Below, piece after piece: positions 24,303 through 32,220 of a stretch of 40,610 nucleotides of DNA. Where the stretch lies: positions 1 to 40,610 of the forward strand of contig CAZEPJ010000043.1 in the NCBI GenBank assembly GCA_964514105.1, in the 5' to 3' direction. Origin of the DNA: CAZEPJ01 sp964514105 (GTDB taxonomy: Bacteria > Desulfobacterota > Desulfocorpusculales > Desulfocorpusculum). The notes under the pieces are model-generated. The model saw only the letters and a program-made list of their open reading frames with translations. It was not told where the DNA came from and ran no database searches. Each line of letters begins with the position of its first letter. Position 1 is the first letter of the stretch. The position numbers and the translations under genes are program-made.

Positions 24303-24596
24303 ATGGCTATGTGGGGGAAAGTCATGGCCCTGGGGGTCTTTCTGGCGCTGTGGACGCCCGAATGGGTGTGGGCGGCGGGGGAAAAGGCCACCAACCTGGT
24401 GGTGGTGGCCGACACCCGGCGCGTCTCGGGCGTCCTCAAGTACTTCGCCAACCTATACAACACCAACCCGTGGCTCTTCGCCGCGTGGGCCGTGTTTCTG
24501 ACGGCCTTGTGGGGCGGGATCCTGGGTTTCCTCATGGACCGGCTCATGCTCCTGACGGGCCTGGACCTGAAGTCCCGCAAGATCGTGGAGCACTGA
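24303..24596 (+). CDS. Small TauE-accessory membrane protein (family shared with 36140-36694)
   Basis: A 97-aa protein with a signal-like N-terminus (about 5-25, ending VWAAG), a short presumably periplasmic segment, and a membrane helix (about 58-80) followed by a cytoplasmic tail. The segment NTNPW (53-57), the helix, and the tail DLKSRKIVEH match HTNPW, helix and GWKIKKIEH in the 184-aa protein upstream of TauE3. Both genes sit directly before a TauE gene, so they look like versions of one transporter subunit. GGAGGT at 24291-24296 favours ATG 24303 over 24300. No named family is recognised. Confidence 0.8.
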   Translation: MAMWGKVMALGVFLALWTPEWVWAAGEKATNLVVVADTRRVSGVLKYFANLYNTNPWLFAAWAVFLTALWGGILGFLMDRLMLLTGLDLKSRKIVEH

Positions 24597-24642
24597 ACGC
24601 ACGCCCATACGATTCAGGCACGCTATTCGGGAGGTGATACGG

Positions 24643-25683
24643 ATGGATTGGCTATATCTCTACATGCCCATCGCGGGGGTCACGATCTTCTGGCCGGGCC
24701 TGGTCCTCATCGGGTTCTCCGTGGGGGTCATCGGCGGTTTCTTTGGCATGGGAGGCGCGTGGATGGTGACCCCGGGTCTGAACATCCTGGGGTTCCCCAT
24801 GGCCTTCGCCATCGGGACGGACATGGCCCACATCGCGGGCAAGTCCATGGTGTCCACCATGCGCCACTCCAAGTTCGGCAACGTGGACTATAAGCTGGGT
24901 CTGGTCATGGTGCTCGGCACCTTCATCGGCATCGAGGTCGGCGCCCAGATGGTCATGTATCTGGAGCGCCTGGGCCGGGTGGAGTCCGTGGTCCGATGGA
25001 TCTACGTCGTCTTCCTCGCCCTCATCGCGTGGATGGTCTTCTACGACTATGCCAAGGCGACCCGAAAGAAGAAGGCAGGGGTCACCGACGGGGAGCGGGG
25101 CACCGAGGGGATCACCTGGTACAGGAGCCTCCACCGGATCAGGATTCCCCCCATGGTCCACTTCAAGACGGCGGGGTTCACCTGTTCCATGTGGCTTCCC
25201 ATCTCGGTAAGCTTCTTGACCGGAGTCCTGGCGGGCTTCCTGGGCATCGGCGGGGGGCTGTTCCGCATGCCCGCCTTGGTCTATCTCATCGGGTGCCCCA
25301 CGCACATCGCCGTGGGGACAGACCTGTTCGAGGTCATGATCTCGGGCCTGTACGGGGCCTTCACGTACTCCTTCAAGGGAAGGATCGAGCTCGTGGCGGT
25401 CTTCGTCATGCTCACGGGCGCTGCCATCGGCGCCCAAATCGGGACCGTGGCCACCAAGTACGCCAAGGGATACGGGATCCGCGTCGGGTTCGGCCTGACG
25501 GTGGTGGCTTGCATGATCTCCATCATCCTCAAGCAGTACGGGTTCTCCACCCCGTCGGCCGTCATCATCCTGGGGACCATCTTCCTCATGTGCATCTACA
25601 TCACGGCGGTGATGTTGAAGGGCGCTGCCGCGGAGCTGAGGGAGAAAAAGGAAAGGGAGCAAGGCGCCCAGGGAGCGGCGTGA
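24643..25683 (+). CDS. TauE/SafE family membrane transporter (TauE2)
   Basis: A 346-aa polytopic protein of the TauE/SafE anion-exporter family. The half-repeats start GVIGGFFGMGGAWMVTPGL (about 28-46) and GVLAGFLGIGGGLFRMPALVYL (near 193-214). Between them are the conserved TDMAHIAGKSMVSTMRHSKF stretch (59-78) and a basic cytoplasmic loop (KATRKKKAGVTDGERG). This layout matches TauE3 (35056-36123) much more closely than TauE1. GGAGGTG places the start at ATG 24643 rather than GTG 24634. It is the second gene of a four-gene operon behind a sigma-54-like promoter. Sulfite or a related oxyanion is the usual guess for the family; the substrate here is unknown. Confidence 0.92.
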   Translation: MDWLYLYMPIAGVTIFWPGLVLIGFSVGVIGGFFGMGGAWMVTPGLNILGFPMAFAIGTDMAHIAGKSMVSTMRHSKFGNVDYKLGLVMVLGTFIGIEVGAQMVMYLERLGRVESVVRWIYVVFLALIAWMVFYDYAKATRKKKAGVTDGERGTEGITWYRSLHRIRIPPMVHFKTAGFTCSMWLPISVSFLTGVLAGFLGIGGGLFRMPALVYLIGCPTHIAVGTDLFEVMISGLYGAFTYSFKGRIELVAVFVMLTGAAIGAQIGTVATKYAKGYGIRVGFGLTVVACMISIILKQYGFSTPSAVIILGTIFLMCIYITAVMLKGAAAELREKKEREQGAQGAA

Positions 25684-25709
25684 CGGGCAAGGTCCGAAGG
25701 AGGGACGTC

Positions 25710-26045
25710 ATGAAGATCGGGATGCTGAGAACGGCGGCGGTGGCGGCCATCGTCCTGCTGGGGGCCTCTGTGGCGGCCGGGGCCGAGGTGAGCCAGGGCA
25801 AGTGCCTGAGCTTCGACAAAGAGAAGATGGTCCTCACCATGGAAGAGTACGACATCCGCTTCAGCCCGGAGCACCCGTACGGGCGCCCCACGGGCGTGAA
25901 GACCGAGTACCGGCTGCGCAACGCGCAGATGGGCATCCCGCCCAGACCTGGAGACGTGGTGCGCATCGCGTACGAGGTCAAGGGGACCGATCGGGTGGCT
26001 GTGCGGTTGATGAACGTGACGCAGCAGGATTTGATGAAAAAGTAG
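25710..26045 (+). CDS. Small secreted protein of unknown function
   Basis: A 111-aa protein with a clear signal peptide (MKIGMLRTAAVAAIVLLG..., probable cleavage after AAGA near residue 24). The mature part (VSQGKCLSFDKEKMVLTMEE, then YDIRF and later PPRPGDVVRIAYEVKG) looks like a small beta-barrel of the kind found in periplasmic DUF5666-type proteins; that is inference from pattern only. One cysteine is present in the mature protein. AAGGAGGGA precedes the ATG and it follows TauE2 by 26 bases, so it may bind the exported anion or associate with the transporter outside. Confidence 0.75.
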   Translation: MKIGMLRTAAVAAIVLLGASVAAGAEVSQGKCLSFDKEKMVLTMEEYDIRFSPEHPYGRPTGVKTEYRLRNAQMGIPPRPGDVVRIAYEVKGTDRVAVRLMNVTQQDLMKK

Positions 26046-26131
26046 GCGGGGGTTGGCGGCGGCGGCGGCGGAGACGGCCGGCGCCAAGGGGGTTTCACGG
26101 ATTTCGGCCGGAGGCCGCGGTGGGGGAAAGC

Positions 26132-26371
26132 ATGGAGCAGGGTGCGGAAGTCCGGGACGGATTGAACCCGAGGCAACTGCTGGTGGTAATACTGGTGAAT
26201 GTGCTCCTCCTGGCGGAGCTGACCTTGAGCATCTACCTGGGGAAACAGGACCCCGAGGAGATGACGCTGATCTTCCTGCGCACGTTCCTGCCGCTGGTTG
26301 CGGTGACCCTCGTGGGGGCCAAGTGGCTCCTGATGAGACTGGGCAGGACCGCGGACGCCCCGACGGCGTGA
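26132..26371 (+). CDS. Small membrane protein
   Basis: A 79-aa protein with two predicted membrane helices, about 15-36 (LLVVILVNVLLLAELTLSIYL) and 46-66 (LIFLRTFLPLVAVTLVGAKWL), joined by a short polar turn (GKQDPEEM). No family is recognised. ATG 26132 is chosen; GTG 26120 with GGAGG 5 bases before it is a real alternative adding four residues. It ends the TauE2 operon, 86 bases after the secreted protein, and may be another transporter-associated subunit. Confidence 0.7.
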   Translation: MEQGAEVRDGLNPRQLLVVILVNVLLLAELTLSIYLGKQDPEEMTLIFLRTFLPLVAVTLVGAKWLLMRLGRTADAPTA

Positions 26372-26394
26372 CGCGAAGAATCGGTGCCATGTCA

Positions 26395-26416
26395 GGGGGG
26401 GCAGAAATGCCCCCCC
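26395..26416. terminator. Perfect GC hairpin between convergent genes
   Basis: GGGGGGGC (26395-26402), loop AGAAAT and GCCCCCCC (26409-26416) form an uninterrupted eight-pair stem between the TauE2 operon and the minus-strand receiver gene. It lacks a T tract but sits where both transcripts should end. Confidence 0.55.
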
Positions 26417-26419
26417 GGC

Positions 26420-26812
26420 CTATCCCGACCTCTCCTCCCTGAGTTTCTTTCGCTGCCGGGCGGACTCGATCTTGGCCACCAGTTCGCCGATCTCACAGGG
26501 CTTGGTCAGGTAGTCGTACGCGCCCATCTGGATGGCCTCCAGGGCCGTGTCGATGGAGCCGTGGCCGGTGAGCATGAGGGTCTCGACGTCCAGACCCAGG
26601 CGCTTGATCTCCTGGAGCGTGGCGATGCCGTCCATGTCGGGCATCTTCAGGTCCAGGACCACCACGTCGAAGGCCTGGCTCCGGAGGCGGTCGATGGCCT
26701 CGCCGCCGCTGTGGGCCGCGGCCACTGCGTAGCCCCTCTTGGCGAGGAGGCGGGACATGTTTCCGGCAAACACGGCCTCGTCGTCCACCAGCAGGACGTT
26801 GATGGCGCCCAT
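26420..26812 (-). CDS. Single-domain response regulator
   Basis: A 130-aa receiver with D10-D11, phosphoacceptor D54 (VVVLDLKMPDMDG), LTGHG and YLTKPCE lysine. It ends in a basic helix (QRKKLREERSG). It lies 38 bases behind HK4 on the same strand and is its likely partner. No output domain, so it must work by contact or phosphotransfer. Confidence 0.92.
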   Translation of the reverse strand: MGAINVLLVDDEAVFAGNMSRLLAKRGYAVAAAHSGGEAIDRLRSQAFDVVVLDLKMPDMDGIATLQEIKRLGLDVETLMLTGHGSIDTALEAIQMGAYDYLTKPCEIGELVAKIESARQRKKLREERSG

Positions 26813-26850
26813 GGATCGCTCCTTTCACTTCGGCCGGTCGCCCGGGCGGT

Positions 26851-28608
26851 TCATCCCGGGGGCCCTTGGCGGCCCTCCCGCCGCATGCTCTCCCGAAGGG
26901 CATCGGGAGGGGTCAGGGGCAGCAAGAGGCGGAACCGGCTCCCCTGTCCGGGCTCGCTCTCGACGTCGATCTCCCCGCCCAGCCGATTCATGATGCCATA
27001 GCAGATGGAAAGCCCCAACCCCGTCCCCCTGCCCACCGGTTTGGTCGTAAAGAAGGGGTCGAAAATCCTCTCCAGGTGTTCGGCGGGGATTCCGCAACCC
27101 GTATCGCGCACCTCGACCTCCACCTTCTTTCTCTCCGGATCCAGTCGGGTGGCCACGCGGATGGTGCCCCCGGCCTTCCCCTCATGGGCGTCCACCGCAT
27201 TGGTCATGAGGTTGAGGAAGACCTGCTGGAGCTGGGAAGGGTCGGACACGATGGGCGGGAGGCCCGCCTCCAGATCGGTGACGAAGGCCACGCCGGCGGC
27301 CCTGGCCTCTCGCTCCATCAGCTCCACCACCTCCGTGAGGAACCCGTTGAGCTCCACCGTCTCCAGGATGGATTGGGTTCGGCGCGAGAAGCGAAGGAGG
27401 TTGTGGGTGATGCGCTTGCATCGCTGGACCTGTACATCCAACTGGGACAGGGACCGGGCGAGCTGCTCCCGGAACGATTCTGCCAGCCCCGGGTTGTCCG
27501 CGGCTTCGTCCTGAAGGATCTGCCGCTCGGTGAGGATGATGGCCAGGGGGTTGTTGATCTCGTGGGCCACCCCCGCGGCCATCTCACCGATGGCCGCCAT
27601 CTTGCCCGCCTGCATCAACTGGCGGTTGAGGGCGTCGGCGGCCTCGTCCTGTCGTCGAAGGACGGTGACCATGCGCCGGGTGATGACCAGGGAGACGATG
27701 AGGATGGTCAGGGCGCTCAGGTGCAGGAAGAGCAGCGAGAGACGGGTGGCGTGGTGGATGTCCCCGAAGGCCTCTTCGTACTCCTGCTTCACCACGAGCA
27801 GCCAGGCCGGCTCCCGCAGCCATACCTGGGCGGCCAGATGCCTGGGTGCTCCGGCCGTCCGGGGTTCCAGGACCTTGATGCGGATCTCCTCGTGGAACGG
27901 ATCCAGGGGGAAGGATGAGCGCTCCATGATCCTGCCGCTCACCCGCGGCGTGGTCTGAAAGACCCCCTCCCGATTGAGCAGGAAGGCTTCGCCGGTTCGA
28001 CCGATCCTGACCCCCTCCACCAGGGATCGGAAGACCTCGGTGTCGATGGTCGCCCGGAGGACCCACCTGCGGTCCCCCTCCGTCCGGCAAACGGCCACGA
28101 TGAAGTGAGGAACGGCCCGGTAGCCCATGAACATGTCGCTGACATACACCCCCTTGTCCCACACTTCCCTGAACCAGAGGGTGTCCGAGTAGTCCTTGTC
28201 CATGAGCTGGTACGGGCCCACGTACGCCACGTGTCGACCCCGATCATCGATGACACCCAGGTCCTGGAAGGAGTCCGAACCCATGTTGATGACCTGGAGG
28301 ATGGCCTTGAGGTTCTCTTCCCTGCCCAGATGATCCAGGGAATGGGTCTGGGCCACCAAGCGGACGTTGAGGATGCGCTCCTTGAGGAACAGCGCGATGA
28401 TGTGGCGATGGTTCTCCACCATGGTGCGAAACGACTCCGTCATGCGGGACCGGGAGAAGCCCTCGTAGTACGCGTTGATGCCCCACCCGAAGAGGAGCAG
28501 CGGGGCCAGGGAGAAGGCCAGGGTGACCAGGACGAAGTTGCGCTGGAGTCGGGCGTGGTGCCCCTTTCCGGCATCCCGGAGGCCGCCCTGGGCGCAATGG
28601 ACGGTCAT
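26851..28608 (-). CDS. dCache-domain sensor histidine kinase (HK4)
   Basis: A 585-aa membrane kinase. Helices at about 25-46 and 290-310 bracket the dCache-like sensor, with YVGPYQLMDKDY (129-140), WF, YVSDMFMGYRAVPHFIVAVCR and WVLRATIDTEVF. The H-box is GVAHEINNPLAII (His349). The ATPase has LNLMTNAVDAH, DTGCGIP and GTGLGLSI. It carries the same sensor signature as HK1, HK2 and HK5, pointing to gene duplication within the locus. GGAAGAGGG precedes the ATG. The divergent gene is a lone receiver (28726-29133), so HK4 may serve two receivers. Confidence 0.93.
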   Translation of the reverse strand: MTVHCAQGGLRDAGKGHHARLQRNFVLVTLAFSLAPLLLFGWGINAYYEGFSRSRMTESFRTMVENHRHIIALFLKERILNVRLVAQTHSLDHLGREENLKAILQVINMGSDSFQDLGVIDDRGRHVAYVGPYQLMDKDYSDTLWFREVWDKGVYVSDMFMGYRAVPHFIVAVCRTEGDRRWVLRATIDTEVFRSLVEGVRIGRTGEAFLLNREGVFQTTPRVSGRIMERSSFPLDPFHEEIRIKVLEPRTAGAPRHLAAQVWLREPAWLLVVKQEYEEAFGDIHHATRLSLLFLHLSALTILIVSLVITRRMVTVLRRQDEAADALNRQLMQAGKMAAIGEMAAGVAHEINNPLAIILTERQILQDEAADNPGLAESFREQLARSLSQLDVQVQRCKRITHNLLRFSRRTQSILETVELNGFLTEVVELMEREARAAGVAFVTDLEAGLPPIVSDPSQLQQVFLNLMTNAVDAHEGKAGGTIRVATRLDPERKKVEVEVRDTGCGIPAEHLERIFDPFFTTKPVGRGTGLGLSICYGIMNRLGGEIDVESEPGQGSRFRLLLPLTPPDALRESMRREGRQGPPG

Positions 28609-28652
28609 CGAGCCCTCTTCCGCCGTTCAGTGCCCATGAGCGCCGGGGCGGT

Positions 28653-28681
28653 TTGACATCCCCGTCCTGCGGGTGTAGCGT
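28653..28681 (+). promoter_or_regulatory. Candidate sigma-70 promoter for the lone receiver
   Basis: A perfect TTGACA (28653-28658), a 17-base spacer and TAGCGT (28676-28681) lie about 45 bases before the ATG at 28726. The -10 is weak. Confidence 0.4.
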
Positions 28682-28725
28682 GTCCTGGGGATGTGGACCT
28701 GGATAGCCCTTGCCGGTGGATGACC

Positions 28726-29133
28726 ATGTCGGATCCCATCCGCGTGTTGCTCACAGATGACGAGGAGCTCTTCGCCCAGTCCCTGGCCAAGGTGCTGCGG
28801 AAGCGGGGCATGGAGGTCATCACCGCCCGCAGCGGCCAGGAGGCCGTGGAGCTCCTGTCCGCCCACCGGTGCGACGTGGTGGTCCTAGACCTGCGCATGC
28901 CCGGCATGGACGGCATCGCCACCCTGGAGAAGATCCGCCGGCTGGACGCCCAAACCCCGGTCCTGCTCCTCACGGGACAGATCGACCTGGAGCGGGTGAC
29001 CCAGGCCCTCAAGGGGGGCGTGGCCGAGATCCTGCTCAAACCCTGCCCCATCGACACCCTGGTGACGGCCATCGAGAACGCCCGGGAGCGCAGGGCCATC
29101 GCCCGGGAGACCGCGCACCCCCAACCGTCGTGA
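28726..29133 (+). CDS. Single-domain response regulator
   Basis: A 135-aa receiver with D11-D12 (LLTDDEE), phosphoacceptor D55 (VVVLDLRMPGMDG), LTGQI and LLKPCP lysine. The frame opens with GTG 28693, but GGTGG spaced 6-7 bases from ATG 28726 and the natural MSDPIRVLL start favour the latter. It is transcribed divergently from HK4 and converges on PEP-synthase-like protein 2. Either neighbour could be its functional partner. Confidence 0.9.
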   Translation: MSDPIRVLLTDDEELFAQSLAKVLRKRGMEVITARSGQEAVELLSAHRCDVVVLDLRMPGMDGIATLEKIRRLDAQTPVLLLTGQIDLERVTQALKGGVAEILLKPCPIDTLVTAIENARERRAIARETAHPQPS

Positions 29134-29155
29134 GCGGTTCCGGCCGGGATGCGGC

Positions 29156-31825
29156 TCACCGGGTCCTCCCCCTTGCCATAGCCTCGCTCAGGTCGTAGTC
29201 CCCTTCGAGGAATGCCTCCTGGATCAGCCGCGCGTGCTGGTCGCTGGCCATGGCCGCGTCCATCTGCCGGAAGAACTGCAGGAGGCGCCCCAGCATTTCC
29301 AGTTGGGCCCGGGTCTCGTCCTGCGGGGCCTTGCTCAGGCGCGCGGTGACGAAGTCCGGGCCCATGCTCACCGAGAATCCGTATTCCTTGAGGATCCCGC
29401 CAATGGCGCGGATCCTGCGGCTGCGCCTCACCAGATCCGCCGCCCCCCCCCGGAAGACCAGGCTGATGTAGTTCTTGTTGGGCGTGGGGCTGCAGTACGT
29501 GTCCACCACGCTGAAGTGGTAGCCCACCCGCGCCGTGTAGTTGAGGTACGAGTCGGAGATGAGGGCATAGCAGGGGTCGGCGAAGGATCGGTCCTGTTCC
29601 GGGGTGGTGGCGGCGTGTCGCATCATGACGGAGAAGAGCCCTCCCAGGTCCATGGGCCTCGCCCCGAAACGGGGGATCTTCTCGTGGAGCATGCCGTCGA
29701 GGAGGGCCTTCATGGGGACCGAGGCGATCTGCGAGCGCCTCACCTTTCGCCCAGGGGGCATCTCCTTGAGCCCCCCGCCCAGGTCGATGATGTAGAGGTC
29801 CACGGGGAGGAACACGTCGAGCTGATAGCTGGCGGCCCGGAAGTCCCCGAGCTGCTCTCCCAGGCCGAACATTTCCGCGTACGATTTTTCGTGGACGAAG
29901 CGGGCGATGTCGTGAAGGGTCCGGCACCCCTCGGGGGCAAAGTCGGAGGCCCGGGGGTCCGTGAGGTGCAGGGGCGCGATCCATTGGGCGGCCTGTTCCA
30001 GGAGGCGGATCTCCGGGGAGGCGGACCTAGGGGCGTCTGCCTCCTGCCCGGGGGCTGCCTCGGCCTCCCGGGCGGACAGGGCAGGCACCTCCCCTGCGTA
30101 CACCCGCCCCCCGCTCGCATCCAGGGTGATCAGGGCGCCGGCCGGAACGGCTCGGGTGGCGGTTCGGGTGTTGAGAAGGGCCGGCACCCCCAATTCCCGG
30201 GCCAGGGAGGCCATGTGCCCCGTGGTGCTGCCCGCGTCGGCCACGATGCCCTTGGCCCTGGCCATGAGCCTCACGAACTTGGGCGACGATCGCCGGGTGA
30301 CGAGGATCCCGCCCGCGGGAAACGCGTCCAGGTCGCCGTCCTCGTCCATGAGGACCGCGGGCCCCGAGGCCACCCCCGGGCTTGCCGTCTCTCCGCTCTC
30401 GAGGAGCACCCGATGACCCGGGACGGGCGCCTCCTCACGAGCGGGCCGGGAGGCCAGCCGCAGAGGGCGGGACTGGAGGAGCCTCATGCGCCGCGCCCGA
30501 TCTACGGCCCACTCCACATCCTGAGGGCCGCCGAAGTGGGCCTCCAGGGTCTTTGTCCAACGGGCCAACTGGACCGCCTCCTCGTCCGTGATGCACGGCA
30601 CCCCGGTCTCCTCCAAAGGGAGGGCTTCCTCCCGGATGCCACCCCCATGGGTCGGGACCACGCGTTGGGTCTGGCTCGAGGCCGTGCGGTGGACCTGGGC
30701 CCCGCCGTCCCCGAGGGACACACGGAGGAGTTCGGGCGAGGTCCGCCCATCCACCAGGCTCACCCCCATGCCGTGGACGGCCTGGATGAGCAACTCGCCG
30801 GAGTCTGGGCGGGCCGGATCCCGGGAGAAGATCACACCGCTGGCCACAGCCGGGACCATCTCCAAGACCCCCACGGCCATCTGCGCCGATTCCCCGGGGA
30901 TGCCGTGGAGCAGCCGGTAATGGATGGCCTCGGGCGAGTAGAGGCTGGCCACTACCTGGATGTACGCCTCAGGGAGCCCCGAGGGAGGCACGTTGAGCAG
31001 GGAGCGAAACTGGCCGGCGAAGGACAGGCGGCTGTCCTCGCCCAGGGCGCTGGAGCGCACGGCCAGCCCGGGTTCGGGGCCCAGGGCGGAAAGGAGGCGG
31101 GCCAGCGCCCCACCCATCGCCTCCCGCACCGCCTGGGGCAGCGTGGCCCCCGCCAGCCGGGCGCCCAGGGCCTCGCTGAAGGCGCGGATCTCCTGCGGGC
31201 CCCGCAGGTCCATATGCTCGCTCTGGATCCACGAGCGCAGGCCGGCCTCCTCCAGAAGCAGCCGGAACGCCTCGGTGGTCACCGCAAAGCCTTCCGGCGT
31301 GGGGAGGCCCAGCTTGTTTCGCAGCTCGCCCAGGTTGGCCATCTTGCCACCCACCAGGTCACCGTGGCTGGCCCGGATCCGGGAGAGCTCCAGGACCAGC
31401 TCCGGAACCGGGGCCCCCGGCGTCTCTTCCTCCATGGCCGCCAGGATCGCCGCGTTGATCCGGTCGAAGGCCGGCCCCAGGGCGGCATATCGCCCCGCCG
31501 AGATGACGTTGATGCTCTGCACCATGGCGTGGACGTCGGCCACGGCCCGCACCACCTTTCGCTTGATGAGGGCCTTGTCCACGAAGGCCGGGCCCCTGCG
31601 CATCCCTTCCAGATCCGCCAGGGTTTCCAGGAAGCTGTTGTTGTGGGTGAGGAGCTTGCGGAACTCCGTGTGGAAGAGTTTGAAGCGGACCAGTTGGGCC
31701 GCGTGGTCCACGTCCCTGGACTCCGGGATGATACCGATGGTCTCCAGGAACGCGCGCGCGCTCCTGCCGAGGGCGCGGATCCATCGGGCCGGCCGGGAAG
31801 GCCTGCTGGCGGAGTCGGGTTCCAT
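29156..31825 (-). CDS. PEP-synthase-like protein 2 with non-canonical C-terminal domain
   Basis: An 889-aa paralogue of the protein at 18854-21457. The ATP-grasp part has LVGGKMANLGELRNKLGLPTP (from about 157), LAVRSSALGED (254-264), SFAGQFRSLLNVP and DVEWAVDRARRMRLLQSRPL. The phosphohistidine domain has AGSTTGHMASLARELGVPAL (531-550) with His537. The PEP/pyruvate barrel is again absent; the C-terminus has CRTLHDIARFVHEKSYAEMF (634-653) and RVGYHFSVVDTYCSPTPNKN. Upstream frame is open to 31951 but those residues are Pro/Gly-rich and overlap the receiver gene. The ATG at 31825 overlaps the receiver stop, showing translational coupling to HK5 and its receiver. Confidence 0.9.
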   Translation of the reverse strand: MEPDSASRPSRPARWIRALGRSARAFLETIGIIPESRDVDHAAQLVRFKLFHTEFRKLLTHNNSFLETLADLEGMRRGPAFVDKALIKRKVVRAVADVHAMVQSINVISAGRYAALGPAFDRINAAILAAMEEETPGAPVPELVLELSRIRASHGDLVGGKMANLGELRNKLGLPTPEGFAVTTEAFRLLLEEAGLRSWIQSEHMDLRGPQEIRAFSEALGARLAGATLPQAVREAMGGALARLLSALGPEPGLAVRSSALGEDSRLSFAGQFRSLLNVPPSGLPEAYIQVVASLYSPEAIHYRLLHGIPGESAQMAVGVLEMVPAVASGVIFSRDPARPDSGELLIQAVHGMGVSLVDGRTSPELLRVSLGDGGAQVHRTASSQTQRVVPTHGGGIREEALPLEETGVPCITDEEAVQLARWTKTLEAHFGGPQDVEWAVDRARRMRLLQSRPLRLASRPAREEAPVPGHRVLLESGETASPGVASGPAVLMDEDGDLDAFPAGGILVTRRSSPKFVRLMARAKGIVADAGSTTGHMASLARELGVPALLNTRTATRAVPAGALITLDASGGRVYAGEVPALSAREAEAAPGQEADAPRSASPEIRLLEQAAQWIAPLHLTDPRASDFAPEGCRTLHDIARFVHEKSYAEMFGLGEQLGDFRAASYQLDVFLPVDLYIIDLGGGLKEMPPGRKVRRSQIASVPMKALLDGMLHEKIPRFGARPMDLGGLFSVMMRHAATTPEQDRSFADPCYALISDSYLNYTARVGYHFSVVDTYCSPTPNKNYISLVFRGGAADLVRRSRRIRAIGGILKEYGFSVSMGPDFVTARLSKAPQDETRAQLEMLGRLLQFFRQMDAAMASDQHARLIQEAFLEGDYDLSEAMARGRTR

Positions 31826-32220
31826 CAACCCGCACCATCCTCCGGAGACGGGGCCGCCGCCTGGGCCGCCCGCCGGATGACCGTGATGAGGTCGGGGAGG
31901 GGGTGGGGCTTGAGGAGGTACGCAAAGGCGCCATGGGGCCCTTTGTCCCATTCTCCTCCCACGGAGAGGTGACCCGTCATGAGGATCACCTGGGTCGCCG
32001 GGGAGCGGCGCCGCAGCTCCCCCATGAGCTGGATGCCGTCCATGCCGGGCATCTTCACGTCCAGGAGGGCCACGTCGAAGCAGCCCTCGGCGGCCGCGGC
32101 CAGGGCCGCAGGGCCGTCATGCGCCTCCGCCACTTCCAGCCCTCGCCGTCGAAGGACCTTGCCCAGCCCGGCGGTGAACTCGGCCTCGTCGTCCACGATC
32201 AGGACCCGAATGGGCCTCAC
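31825..32220 (-). CDS. Single-domain response regulator coupled to PEP-synthase-like protein 2
   Basis: A 131-aa receiver with D10-D11, phosphoacceptor D54 (ALLDVKMPGMDG), MTGHL and a YLLKPHP lysine. The stretch between the threonine and lysine (SVGGEWDKGPHGAFA) departs from the other receivers. It starts at a GTG overlapping the HK5 stop (GTGA) and its stop overlaps the start of the PEP-synthase-like gene (ATGA). Three genes thus run without a gap, implying fixed stoichiometry and that the receiver may control the PEP-synthase-like protein. Confidence 0.9.
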   Translation of the reverse strand: MRPIRVLIVDDEAEFTAGLGKVLRRRGLEVAEAHDGPAALAAAAEGCFDVALLDVKMPGMDGIQLMGELRRRSPATQVILMTGHLSVGGEWDKGPHGAFAYLLKPHPLPDLITVIRRAAQAAAPSPEDGAG

